Positions 34,901 to 43,371 of a stretch of 49,843 nucleotides of DNA are shown in pieces. Under the pieces are notes generated by a model, which was not told the origin of the DNA, searched no databases, and saw only the letters and a list, made by a program, of their open reading frames with translations. Every line of letters starts with the position of its first letter. The stretch's first letter is position 1. This DNA comes from CAJLIR01 sp964408085 (GTDB taxonomy: Bacteria; Bacillota_I; Bacilli_A; RF39; UBA660): NCBI GenBank assembly GCA_964408085.1, contig CAYOYB010000012.1:1-49843 (forward strand), in the 5' to 3' direction. The translations under genes and the position numbers were made by a program.

Positions 34901-35359
34901 CAAAGCCAAATTAGCAGCATCCTGAACTGATGATGAAGCCATCATACAAAATCCTGTCATTCTTGTTGCATAAATATCTTGATGATCACCAAAAATTGAA
35001 AGTGCATGACTAGCTAAACTTCTAGCTGCAACATGAATTACACCTGGCAACATTTCGCCAGCTATTTTATACATATTAGGAATCATTAATAATAATCCTT
35101 GACTTGCAGTAAAAGTTGTCGTTAAAAGTCCAGCTTGTAAAGAACCATGAACCATACCTGCTGCCCCTGCTTCACTTTGCATCTCCACAACTTTAACTTC
35201 ATCATTAAAAATATTTAATCGTTTATTGCTACTCCATTCATCAATATGCTCAGCCATTGGACTAGCAGGTGTAATTGGATATATACCAGCTACCTCTGTA
35301 AACATATAAGCATAGTGGCTACAAGCCTCATTTCCATCAACAGTTATTATTTTTTTCAT
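31943..35359 (-). CDS. nifJ: pyruvate:ferredoxin (flavodoxin) oxidoreductase
   Basis: A single-chain PFOR that converts pyruvate and CoA to acetyl-CoA, CO2 and reduced ferredoxin. All parts are visible: the pyruvate-binding N-terminus (YPITPASPMAEHIDEW), the gamma domain, two 4Fe-4S motifs near 673 (CIECNQCSFVCP) and 728 (CTGCGLCIKTCPG), the proximal cluster Cys in FCGACAGCGE near 803, and TPP binding near 940 (GDGWAYDIGFGG, then SNTGGQ). The 1138 residues are slightly below the usual 1170-1200. GGGAGGAAAC precedes the ATG. It overlaps the P-type ATPase by 23 bases and the CHC2 gene by 4. It implies anaerobic energy metabolism. Confidence 0.97.
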   Translation of the reverse strand: MKKIITVDGNEACSHYAYMFTEVAGIYPITPASPMAEHIDEWSSNKRLNIFNDEVKVVEMQSEAGAAGMVHGSLQAGLLTTTFTASQGLLLMIPNMYKIAGEMLPGVIHVAARSLASHALSIFGDHQDIYATRMTGFCMMASSSVQDAANLALITHLSAIKASLPFLHFFDGFRTSHEIDKIEVLEMSDIDDMIDYESINKFRTRALNLNNKVTRGTAQNDDIYFQAIEVRNKFYDTVPDIVNDYMQKLNKKMATNYKPFMYYGAPDAKNVIVAMGSVCSTIKEVIDELGKNGEKIGLIEVHLYRPFSVKYLLDVIPESVERIAVLDRTKEPGSIGEPLYLDVVNALNKKNIEIVGGRYGLASKNTTPAQIKAVYDMLANDLKNNFTIGITDDVTNLSLEIDNNFKITNHDEFLIYGYGSDGMVSASKSIIKLIGDNTDKYVQGYFQYDSKKSGGVTISHLRFSDNEIRSTYYVENPKLVVVTKDSYLLDFNPILNIQENGIFILNTIMTEQEVDSWLPDNVKNIIINKNIKFYIINAYEIARKIGLKNKISTIMESVIISLSSIIDYEQAKIKMKEYAKQKFFKKGEEIVKANYEAIENSSNYLENIKLNSAFTNKENEKVDESVYKMMTSRKGDLLPTSAFLNYLDGTFVGGTSALEKRGISLVVPSWINENCIECNQCSFVCPHSVIRPFLLSEEEYLAAPTFIKDRTVKAIGTDYYYCIGISIKDCTGCGLCIKTCPGKNKEKALITKRLDEQINSREQEVFDYLTQSITYKPAFKLETVKGSQFKMPQFEFCGACAGCGEPNYIKLLTQLFGDAMIIANATGCSSIYGGSAPITPYKIPWANSLFEDNAEYGYGLLIANKTMRNRLRKIMENNLNNPNADLFKKWLDNYDDYQITKEVYENLDYDNCPHELVSLKEYITYRSIWTIGGDGWAYDIGFGGIDHVLASNDDVNILVLDTQIYSNTGGQSSKSSPKGSIASFATSGKLQNKKDLARIALAYPHVYVAQVSLGANMLQVIKAFKEAESYKGPSIIIAYAPCISHGIKGGMENSIEMQKMAVKCGYFLTFRYSPETGHLTLDSSNVDFDLYDEFLSLQTRYSALEKVNKENARILLDENKEDAIKRFEFYKKQDGEVV

Positions 35360-37694
35360 AAGTTTCCTCCCTTAATTTTTTATCAATTATTTTTTTTACA
35401 ATATTATTCAAAATATTAGTTACAAGATAAGTTATTAACATTAATATAATCATAACTAAAACCATATTTACTGTTAACAATGTAAGTGAATACAAATTTC
35501 TAAGTATAACAACTTGGAAAACAAACATAAAAATCATACTAAAAAATAAAATAAAGCGTATAATATTGAACGGTTTACACAAATGATATAATAATGTAAA
35601 ACCAGTAAATCCAGTTAAAATGACACATAAAGTACTACTTTGTTCAAAACTAAATTTAAAAATCCCAGAAACAATCATTATTATAACAATATTAAAAATA
35701 ATAGTTAAAGCCGTTGGTATAGCTCGCCCAATAACATTAAAAAAGAAATGCCCACGAATTCGTTCTTTATTTGGTTCTAAAGCTAAAATAAATGATGGTA
35801 TACCAATTGTAACAACACTAGTTAAAGTAAGTTGGATCGGCATAAATGGATATGGTCTATTAATAAATATGAAGATTAGCGATAAAATAATTGAGTAAAT
35901 AGTTTTAACTAAAAATAAAGTTGCTGATCTTTCAATATTATTAATTGTTCTTCTACCTTCTAAAACAACATGAGGCATTGATGCAAAATCAGAGTCTAAC
36001 AGTACTAATTGAGAAACATTACGAGTGACTTCACTACCACTTGAAAAAGCTATACTACAATCAGCTTCACGAAGCGCTAAAACATCATTGACTCCATCAC
36101 CTGTCATCGCAACAGTATGTCCCATTTCTTTTAAAAACAAAATAATTTTTTTCTTTTGTACTGGTGTTACACGCCCAAAAATATCATATTCTCTAACAGC
36201 GTTTTTTAAATCATTATCTGTAAGTATTGTTCTTGCATCAATATATTTTTTATTATTAAAACCACAATCAGTAGCAACATAATTAACAGTCATCGGATTA
36301 TCTCCAGAAATAATTTTAATCTGAACTCCTTGTTTTTTAAAATATTCTAATGTTTTTGCAGCATTGGAACGAACCTTATCCTTAATTAATATAATAGCTA
36401 TAGCTTTACAATCTTTAATATCTAATGTTTTAGAATGCGCTAATAAAATTGTTCTATAATGGCAACTATGTTTATCAATTAGCTTTTGTAAATCATTAGG
36501 AACTTTATTTAAAATAAATTCTGGGGCTCCAATTACAAAAGTACCATATTTCTCAAACTCAACTGCTGAGTATTTTTTATCTGATGAAAAATTGATAATG
36601 TTTTTTATTTTATAATCAGTTTTTTTATGATACTTACTATATATAGCTTCTAAAGTTGGATTTTTAACTTCAAAAGATGTCGTAAAAGCTGAAAGAACAT
36701 CATCAATATTATAATTATTATCATAAGCTATTACATCAACTAATTCTAATTTACCTTCAGTTAAAGTTCCTGTTTTATCTAAACATAGAACATCAACTCT
36801 AGAGAGTGTTTCAATACAAAATAATTCTTGAACTAAGACATTATATTTACCAAGTCTAATAACACTTACAGCTAAAACTGTACTAGTAAGTAAAACTAAG
36901 CCTTCTGGAATCATACCAACACAAGCGGCTACTGTACTTATAACTGCGTTTTGAATATTATTTCCATCAATTGATAATTGTTGCAAAAATAAAAGTAATC
37001 CTAAAGGAAATATAATATAAGAAACAAAGCGAATAATTTTATTTAAAGAATTCATAATTTCTGAGTTAACTTTTTTAATATATTTAGCTTCACTAGAAAT
37101 CATCGATGTATAATTATCATTACCTATATGTTCCACTCTAGCTTTACATTTTCCAGCTACAATAAAACTACCAGATAATAACATATCGCCTTTTCTTTTT
37201 ACAATTGGATCAGCTTCACCAGTTATAAACGATTCATTTACTTCAACACTACCATCTAAAATATATGAATCAACAACCACTTGATTACCTAATTCAAAAA
37301 TAATAATGTCATCTAAAACAATATTGTTAATATCAATATCTTCAATTAGACCATCTCGAAGAACTTTAGACTTAACATTAGAAATAACTGATAATTTATC
37401 AATTGTTTTTTTTGAACGGATTTCTTGAATACTTCCTATAACAATATTACAAAATATTACACCTAAAAATAATAAATTTTTATAAGAACCAACTAAAATT
37501 ACAAAAACACCTAAAATAATATTTATTAAATTAAATAAAGTAAAAATATTTGAAGCTATAATTTGTTTTATAGATTTAGTTGGTATTGTTGTATCATAAT
37601 TAACTAAATTATTATCAATTCGTGATATAACTTGATTTTTAGTCAAACCTATATTTAAATCTGAAGAATATCGTTCTAACTTTTTTGCTTGCAT
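35337..37694 (-). CDS. cation-transporting P-type ATPase (CtpE-like)
   Basis: Has the phosphorylation motif DKTGTLTEG (Asp near 303), a TGEADP actuator loop (Ala in place of the common Ser), the PEGL membrane motif in helix four, and GDGVNDVLALREADCSIA near 531. The last third holds about six helices. The sequence resembles the CtpE group, for which calcium uptake has been proposed. The 785-residue length is normal for this group. Its end overlaps the PFOR start, so both are co-transcribed. The ion is not certain. Confidence 0.9.
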   Translation of the reverse strand: MQAKKLERYSSDLNIGLTKNQVISRIDNNLVNYDTTIPTKSIKQIIASNIFTLFNLINIILGVFVILVGSYKNLLFLGVIFCNIVIGSIQEIRSKKTIDKLSVISNVKSKVLRDGLIEDIDINNIVLDDIIIFELGNQVVVDSYILDGSVEVNESFITGEADPIVKRKGDMLLSGSFIVAGKCKARVEHIGNDNYTSMISSEAKYIKKVNSEIMNSLNKIIRFVSYIIFPLGLLLFLQQLSIDGNNIQNAVISTVAACVGMIPEGLVLLTSTVLAVSVIRLGKYNVLVQELFCIETLSRVDVLCLDKTGTLTEGKLELVDVIAYDNNYNIDDVLSAFTTSFEVKNPTLEAIYSKYHKKTDYKIKNIINFSSDKKYSAVEFEKYGTFVIGAPEFILNKVPNDLQKLIDKHSCHYRTILLAHSKTLDIKDCKAIAIILIKDKVRSNAAKTLEYFKKQGVQIKIISGDNPMTVNYVATDCGFNNKKYIDARTILTDNDLKNAVREYDIFGRVTPVQKKKIILFLKEMGHTVAMTGDGVNDVLALREADCSIAFSSGSEVTRNVSQLVLLDSDFASMPHVVLEGRRTINNIERSATLFLVKTIYSIILSLIFIFINRPYPFMPIQLTLTSVVTIGIPSFILALEPNKERIRGHFFFNVIGRAIPTALTIIFNIVIIMIVSGIFKFSFEQSSTLCVILTGFTGFTLLYHLCKPFNIIRFILFFSMIFMFVFQVVILRNLYSLTLLTVNMVLVMIILMLITYLVTNILNNIVKKIIDKKLREETYEKNNNC

Positions 37695-37990
37695 ATAATC
37701 ACCTTCAATAAAAACATTAGAAATAAATTAAGTTATAATTAAATTTATATTCTTATTATACCACCTAATTTAATTTATAAATACAATTGTGACTAAAATC
37801 TAATAGTTTTTTACAACACCTATAGTTATTTATAAATAAAATTATTTAACTTGAGAATATCATATAATGTAGGAAATAAAAAATCCTATCATTCATATTA
37901 TTTCCCCTCATATATACACTCTCAAAAAAACACAAATTATAGTGTAATAAATTACTTTAAATCGTAATCTTAAACACTTAATTGTGTTTT

Positions 37991-38629
37991 TTATTTTATT
38001 TTTAAATTTTGAATACGTTCTTCATAATTACCATTAGTAATATAACTACCAACTACAACAATATCACAATTCTTGCAATAGCTAATAGTTTCATCATTAA
38101 CTCCACCATCAACCTCAATTACATAACTATATTTTTTTTCTTCACGAAATCTATATAATTCATCTATCTTTTCTATAGAACTACTCATAAATTTTTGACC
38201 ACCAAGACCTGGTTCTACTGACATAACTAAAACCAAATCAACTAATTCTAAATATGGTTTTAAACAATCAATCGATGTATTTGGTTTTATAGCAATGCCA
38301 ACACCAATATTTTTTTCCTTAATTAAATTTATCATTTCCACTAAATTTGATACTGCCTCTACTTGAAATGTAATATATTTAGGATTTAATAAAGAAAAAT
38401 CAGAAATATATTTTTTTACATCATCAACCATTAAATGAACATCTAGATTATTACAATTAGTTGGTAATAACTTAGTAATTTCTTCAGAACTCCATGTAGT
38501 ATTTTTTACAAAATTTCCATCCATAATATCTAAATGTAAATAATCAATTGAACAATTATTTAATTCAGAAATTTTTTTCTTAATATCGACATCATGTTGT
38601 ATTGATAAAATAGAAGCTGATAACTTCAT
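37991..38629 (-). CDS. rpe: ribulose-phosphate 3-epimerase
   Basis: A TIM-barrel enzyme of the pentose phosphate pathway interconverting ribulose-5-P and xylulose-5-P. KLSASIL at the start, LHLDIMDGNFV with metal-binding His/Asp, LDVHLMV, LVMSVEPGLGGQKF and VIEVDGGVN are all present. The ATG at 38629 follows AGGTGA; an in-frame GTG three codons earlier overlaps that site. In many Bacillota rpe directly follows rsgA; here 3.9 kb is inserted between them. The 296 bases downstream (to the P-type ATPase) hold only AT-rich sequence with weak hairpins. Confidence 0.93.
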   Translation of the reverse strand: MKLSASILSIQHDVDIKKKISELNNCSIDYLHLDIMDGNFVKNTTWSSEEITKLLPTNCNNLDVHLMVDDVKKYISDFSLLNPKYITFQVEAVSNLVEMINLIKEKNIGVGIAIKPNTSIDCLKPYLELVDLVLVMSVEPGLGGQKFMSSSIEKIDELYRFREEKKYSYVIEVDGGVNDETISYCKNCDIVVVGSYITNGNYEERIQNLKIK

Positions 38630-38683
38630 ATAATTCACCTATCCTAATATAATAATAACATTTTATAAATTTTTTTTCAATAA

Positions 38684-38711
38684 AATAAAAAAGAGAGTTT
38701 TGAACTCTCTT
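38684..38711 (-). terminator. terminator after the pseudopilin/lipoprotein pair
   Basis: AAGAGAGTT (38691-38699) pairs perfectly with 38703-38711 across 3 bases and reads into T residues on minus. It ends the inserted transcript 11 bases after the lipoprotein stop. Confidence 0.8.
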
Positions 38712-38721
38712 CGTTTAATTA

Positions 38722-39456
38722 TTAATTTGCTCTTTCAATCTTTACATTTACTGTTTCGGATTTATAACTAGTACCATCTGGAGCAGTAACTTCTACATAA
38801 TAATCAGCATCTTCATAATCAGAAATTATTGTATAATCCATTACATTTCCATCATCAAGTTGCTCGCTATTACGATACCATTGATAATTCACTGCCAATT
38901 CATCAATTAAATTAGTTGATGAACTGAGCTTAATATATCCATTACTTATAGTGCCAGATTCATAGATTCCATAATTTTCTGAAGAATCTTCTAAGTTTGT
39001 AGCAAAAACATTAATCTTTATTTCATCATCAATCGTATATAGCTTATGGCATTTTTCTTTTTCATCAGTATTGTATACAACAAATGATGAATCATTAAAA
39101 TCTTTTATTGCACAAAAGTCATCACTTTCTATTGAAAGATACATTGTACCATCATTTTTTTTAACAATTATTCCTTCATTAAAATCGTAATCTGGCAAAT
39201 CATAACTTAAGTTAGATTCATAATTTAAAGTGACTGTATTATAATTAATTCCATATAAATAATCATTATCAATATAATAAGTAATATATTCATTTTGATA
39301 GTTACTTATATCATTTTCATTTATAATTCCAACTACATCATTAACTTGAATTTCAAAATTTTTTTGTTCATTTTTTGAATCTACCTCATTTTTATTATTA
39401 CAAGCAGTAATTGTCAATACTAATATAACATATAATACTATATTGTGAAATTTCAT
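38722..39456 (-). CDS. lipoprotein downstream of the giant pseudopilin
   Basis: Signal peptide with lipobox LTITAC, then a 244-residue acidic extracellular protein. The C-terminal 60 residues look like an Ig-like strand domain (VNYQWYRNSEQLDDGN, ADYYVEVTAPDGTSYKSETVNVKI), the same QWYK/NY type of fold found inside the neighbouring pseudopilin. The rest is not recognised. It lies 39 bases after the pseudopilin gene and before a shared terminator, so the two probably work together at the cell surface. Confidence 0.7.
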   Translation of the reverse strand: MKFHNIVLYVILVLTITACNNKNEVDSKNEQKNFEIQVNDVVGIINENDISNYQNEYITYYIDNDYLYGINYNTVTLNYESNLSYDLPDYDFNEGIIVKKNDGTMYLSIESDDFCAIKDFNDSSFVVYNTDEKEKCHKLYTIDDEIKINVFATNLEDSSENYGIYESGTISNGYIKLSSSTNLIDELAVNYQWYRNSEQLDDGNVMDYTIISDYEDADYYVEVTAPDGTSYKSETVNVKIERAN

Positions 39457-39495
39457 ATTATCACTTCAACTTTCTATAATTAATATTTAAAACTA

Positions 39496-42399
39496 TTATT
39501 GCCATTTACAACTAGTACCACTACAAATTTGGCTTCTAATACCCCCACCAGGAGTTTTTACATAAGTAAAAGTATAACCAGGGCGACTATAACCACCTAA
39601 AACTGTACATCCACTAGGACAACATGGGTCGCCATTACAAACAGGTCCAGTACTACCACCAGTACTACCACCAGTACTACCACCATTGTAAGGTTGTTCT
39701 GCAGGAACAGAACAGGCCATGGTTGTAGAATAAGCCCTACCTGAAGAACAAGTATAACTTGTTGTTTGAGTTCCAGATACACAAGAGCCTGCATTAGAAA
39801 TACTACACTGTTCAATTAAGTCTTTTTCTGACTTTAATCCAGCATTATTATATACTATGACTTTGATATTATTAAACTCAGCAGATGTTACATGAAGAGT
39901 ATTACTTTTTCCTGTTTGAATTAGCTTAGTTCCATTATAAAATTCATAATAATCGATATCACTTTCTGAATCAGTTGCTGTTACTGCAATTTGGAAAATT
40001 GAATTACTAGGTGTTCCATATTGAGCTTTGTCAGCCACTGCATAAGCATTAGATGTTCCTAATGAAGCTGTTGAACTACCAATATTTGTACTTGATAAAT
40101 CATTTATAACTGGTGCTGTTTTATCTATCTTAAATTCAGTTGAACAAGCATTACTATTTAAACCACTTTCACTTTTTACACTTCCATATGCAGTTCCATT
40201 TCCACTAAATGAAAGTTGAGTTTGGCTATTAAATTGATTTTTTGATGTCGCTATTCCATAACTTGTTGCATTGCTCATATTTAATTTTGCAACAACATCG
40301 CTTGTATACCATCCATTTGAACCACTTGTTCCTGATAATCCAATGGAACAAGTTGGGTTTACCTTATCAATCTTTGCTATATAGCTTCCTATTGTACTAT
40401 TTTTAGTTCCATTACTTGCCATATATCTAATATAATGTGTTCCATTTTCTCCATATGTAAATTGACCTGTATATTTTATATTTGGTGTACATGTATTATT
40501 TGTATCTATACAATAATATAATGTTAATCCACTTGTTCCTGTTATATTTATTGTTAAATCTGTATTTGTCCATGTTCCACTACTAATAACAGCTCCTGAT
40601 GGATTCTTTGCTGTTAAATTTGCTGCATCAACTTTAACATCTATTGTATATACTTGATAGTACCATCCACCACCATTATCTGGTGCTTGATTTTGTTTAT
40701 TACCAGCTTTATCATAAGCTTGTGTGTAAACTTTCCATACACCATCACTATTTAATGACACTTGGAATGTATTTGTAGTTAAATTATTGTTATATGCCAC
40801 TGCTACATCATTTTTATAAACGTGAACATTCATATAACTAAAATTAGTATCTGTTGCTGTTACTGTTAGTGTTTGATAACTACTATATGTTCCTCCACCT
40901 ATACTATATTTTACCTCTGGATTTGTTTTATCTATATTTACACTTATTGCATTTGAAAATCCTACTATTCCACTTCCTGTTGTTACTCTAAGCTTATAAT
41001 TTCCAGTACTTGTTGCTGTATAGTTGGCACTTGTAGCTCCTGATATTGCCACATTATCTTTATACCATTGATAACTATATCCACTAGTTGTTGTTCCTGG
41101 TTTTATAGTTGGTACTAAAACTACATTACGATTTACAATTGATCCACTTGTATATCCTGTTGATGTACCCTCTAATACACCTGATATAGTCGTACTAATT
41201 GTGGTAGTTGTATCTACTTTTAAACTGCTACTACATGTTGCTTGCTTTCCTGCCTCATCTTTTATAAATCCATGTACAGTCCCACTATTTGTTAATTTTA
41301 GACTTGTTTGATTATTATAGTTTACTGTACTACTTAAACTAATTCCTTGCATACTTACAGGGCTTATTACTTTTGGTATCATATTTGCAGTAACTTCACC
41401 TATATACCAACTATTTGAGCCTGTTTTTCCTTGAACATTTATGCTACAACTAGGATTACCTACCTCATATTTTAAATTTAAGGCATTACAACTTGCTCTA
41501 TTTCCATCATTGTCTCTTATATAGCCATAAATATTTATATTTTCTCCATTGTTGGTAATTTCCATTGTATTTTTTGTTCCATAGTTTTCCTTATTTGTTG
41601 TTGATAAACTATACTCTACTTTTTTATTTGTATTTATGCTTAATATTCTTGCTTCATTACTTGTTATCCAACCATTTTCGTTTTTCTTTCCTGTTATAAT
41701 TATACATTGTAAGTCATTAGAATCTACTACTTTAACATTTCTTGTAACGCTTTTTTCTCCTAATTCTCCATTATAAATATACTTTATCTTATATTCATAA
41801 TAATCACTTGTATCTATTAAAGTTGCTAATTCATCATAATTTCCATTAGTACCATATGTCTTTACACCATTTTTGTATTGTTCAATTTCTACTCTTATTT
41901 GATTTAAATCTAATTTTTCTCCCTTAGTTGTTTCTAAAATAATTCCTGGTTCTACATATGGTTTATTATGTACAGTTTGTTCATTTACAGAACCTATTAA
42001 TGCCATAATTAAATCACTGTTATCACTACAATCATCATTATCTTCATCAATTATTTCATATTCATATATATCTTCAGTCTCTGATGTTTTTGTAATTTGA
42101 ATTAACATACATCGATTAAAATCTTCCCCTGTTATAGGATCTTTTATATCTTTATCTACTAAACCTTTTTTTTGTAAGTCATCTAATGTTACTGTTATAG
42201 GTTTAGTGCTTGGCAAATCCAAATTAATCATATATGATTTTGCAGCTGATTTTATATTTTCTAACTGTGTTTCATATAATTTCTGTTTTGAATCTTTTAT
42301 TGAGCCTGTTACTAATGGTACTACTATTAAAGCTATTACCGCTAGTATTACTATTACTGCCATTATTTCTATTAATGTAAAACCCTTATTTTTTTTCAT
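39496..42399 (-). CDS. 967-residue surface protein with type IV prepilin N-terminus
   Basis: Starts KKNKGFTLIEIMAVIVILAV, a class III prepilin signal (Gly before Phe, Glu at +5) and hydrophobic stalk, then a pilin-like helix to about 60. A DUF5011-like Ig domain follows (about 140-225), then at least three related repeats of about 80 residues (about 231, 316 and 690), each with an early Cys, G-x-NGW/SW and a late D-x-G...C. Between them are Ig-like segments, including YQWYKDNVAISGATSANY. A Cys-rich tail follows a 12-base-repeat GGST linker. Ordinary pilins are 120-200 residues, so this is a giant pseudopilin. It has its own promoter and AGGAGG site. No prepilin peptidase or assembly ATPase is in view. 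Confidence 0.85.
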   Translation of the reverse strand: MKKNKGFTLIEIMAVIVILAVIALIVVPLVTGSIKDSKQKLYETQLENIKSAAKSYMINLDLPSTKPITVTLDDLQKKGLVDKDIKDPITGEDFNRCMLIQITKTSETEDIYEYEIIDEDNDDCSDNSDLIMALIGSVNEQTVHNKPYVEPGIILETTKGEKLDLNQIRVEIEQYKNGVKTYGTNGNYDELATLIDTSDYYEYKIKYIYNGELGEKSVTRNVKVVDSNDLQCIIITGKKNENGWITSNEARILSINTNKKVEYSLSTTNKENYGTKNTMEITNNGENINIYGYIRDNDGNRASCNALNLKYEVGNPSCSINVQGKTGSNSWYIGEVTANMIPKVISPVSMQGISLSSTVNYNNQTSLKLTNSGTVHGFIKDEAGKQATCSSSLKVDTTTTISTTISGVLEGTSTGYTSGSIVNRNVVLVPTIKPGTTTSGYSYQWYKDNVAISGATSANYTATSTGNYKLRVTTGSGIVGFSNAISVNIDKTNPEVKYSIGGGTYSSYQTLTVTATDTNFSYMNVHVYKNDVAVAYNNNLTTNTFQVSLNSDGVWKVYTQAYDKAGNKQNQAPDNGGGWYYQVYTIDVKVDAANLTAKNPSGAVISSGTWTNTDLTINITGTSGLTLYYCIDTNNTCTPNIKYTGQFTYGENGTHYIRYMASNGTKNSTIGSYIAKIDKVNPTCSIGLSGTSGSNGWYTSDVVAKLNMSNATSYGIATSKNQFNSQTQLSFSGNGTAYGSVKSESGLNSNACSTEFKIDKTAPVINDLSSTNIGSSTASLGTSNAYAVADKAQYGTPSNSIFQIAVTATDSESDIDYYEFYNGTKLIQTGKSNTLHVTSAEFNNIKVIVYNNAGLKSEKDLIEQCSISNAGSCVSGTQTTSYTCSSGRAYSTTMACSVPAEQPYNGGSTGGSTGGSTGPVCNGDPCCPSGCTVLGGYSRPGYTFTYVKTPGGGIRSQICSGTSCKWQ
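39649..39684. repeat. three tandem 12-bp repeats in the pseudopilin gene
   Basis: AGTACTACCACC occurs three times without change and encodes a (GGST)3 linker ahead of the Cys-rich tail. The perfect copies suggest recent slippage and variable length between strains. Confidence 0.8.
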
Positions 42400-42440
42400 T
42401 TTATCCTCCTACTATGATAAATATTTTTGACTATAAATAA

Positions 42441-42469
42441 AGTATAACATTTTATTACATTTTTTTCAA
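42441..42469 (-). promoter_or_regulatory. promoter of the pseudopilin/lipoprotein pair
   Basis: TTGAAA (42464-42469), 17 bases, TATACT (42441-42446) on minus, about 40 bases before the ATG. Confidence 0.65.
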
Positions 42470-42510
42470 CATTTTATTTTCATTATTTTATTATTAGTTA
42501 TAATTTTATT

Positions 42511-42541
42511 TTTTATACAAAAAATAGCTTTCGCTATTTTT
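42511..42541 (-). terminator. terminator of the rlmN-rsgA operon
   Basis: AAAAATAGC, 4-base loop, GCTATTTTT, followed on minus by an AT-rich tract with T residues. The stem contains the rsgA stop codon. Confidence 0.7.
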
Positions 42542-43370
42542 CTTTATGAATAAATTTCAAATAATTTTCATATCTAGTAGATAAAATATCATTACTACTA
42601 ACTTTTCTTTTTATTTCACAATTTATTTCATTATCATGCATACAATCTTTATATTCACAGTTATCACGATAAGTATTAAATTCAACAAAATTATCTCTAA
42701 TATCACTATTAGTCATTTCTAAAAAACTAATAGCTGAGAAACCAGGTGTATCAGCAACATACCCATCATAAATAGATAATAATTCAACGTGCCTAGTTGT
42801 ATGTTTACCACGGTTTAAAGCTAAAGAAATTTCATCAGTTTTTAGTTGTAATCTACTATCTAATTTATTTAAAAGTGTGGATTTACCTGCTCCACTCTGA
42901 CCAGTAAAAACAGTTATTTTATCTTTAAAAATCAATTTTAATTTATTTAAATCTTGATTATTATAAATTTCATAACCAATTTTAGAATAATAATTCATTA
43001 TTTTAGTCATTTCTTCTAATTCTATATTATTTAATTTATCTAACTTTGTAAAACAAATAATCGGTTTTATATTATTAAATTCAATAATTGTTAACAATTT
43101 ATCAAGTAGATTTGCCGAAAAATCCGGTTCTTTAACACTTGTTACAATAACACATTGATCAATATTAGCTACTGGTGGGCGTACTAAAGAGTTACTCCTA
43201 GGTAATATCTCCAATATATATTTATTTTTTTCATCAAAATTAACATTATCCCCTACTAAAGGAATTATATTTAAATTTCGAAATTTTCCCCTTGATTTAC
43301 AAACATATAATTGATTATTACTTAAAACCGTATAATCATTACTTATTATTTTGACTATTTTTCCTGTCAT
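42534..43370 (-). CDS. rsgA: RsgA, ribosome small subunit GTPase
   Basis: An OB fold N-terminus, then a circularly permuted GTPase with the motifs in permuted order: FTKLDK (G4) near 95, GQSGAGKSTLLNKL (G1) near 158, and DTPGF (G3) near 205, ending in a Cys-His zinc-binding motif (CEYKDCMHDNEINCEIK). It assists 30S maturation. The true start is the ATG at 43370, with GAGGAATAAG before it and one base after the prkC stop; a longer frame through the Thr-coding tail of prkC is spurious. Confidence 0.95.
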   Translation of the reverse strand: MTGKIVKIISNDYTVLSNNQLYVCKSRGKFRNLNIIPLVGDNVNFDEKNKYILEILPRSNSLVRPPVANIDQCVIVTSVKEPDFSANLLDKLLTIIEFNNIKPIICFTKLDKLNNIELEEMTKIMNYYSKIGYEIYNNQDLNKLKLIFKDKITVFTGQSGAGKSTLLNKLDSRLQLKTDEISLALNRGKHTTRHVELLSIYDGYVADTPGFSAISFLEMTNSDIRDNFVEFNTYRDNCEYKDCMHDNEINCEIKRKVSSNDILSTRYENYLKFIHKEK

Positions 43371-43371
43371 C

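Noticed and set aside
37695..37990. Possible riboswitch or small RNA between the P-type ATPase and rpe
   Set aside because: Only weak AT-rich hairpins, with no recognisable conserved core.
38640..38721. Displaced rsgA 3' end beyond the pseudopilin insertion
   Set aside because: I looked for it and found no alignable copy, so this insertion does not show the ftsW/spoVD footprint.
39597..39815. Open frame of 72 codons inside the pseudopilin gene
   Set aside because: It is an alternate-frame reading of the GGST repeat and Cys-rich tail, with no ribosome binding site.
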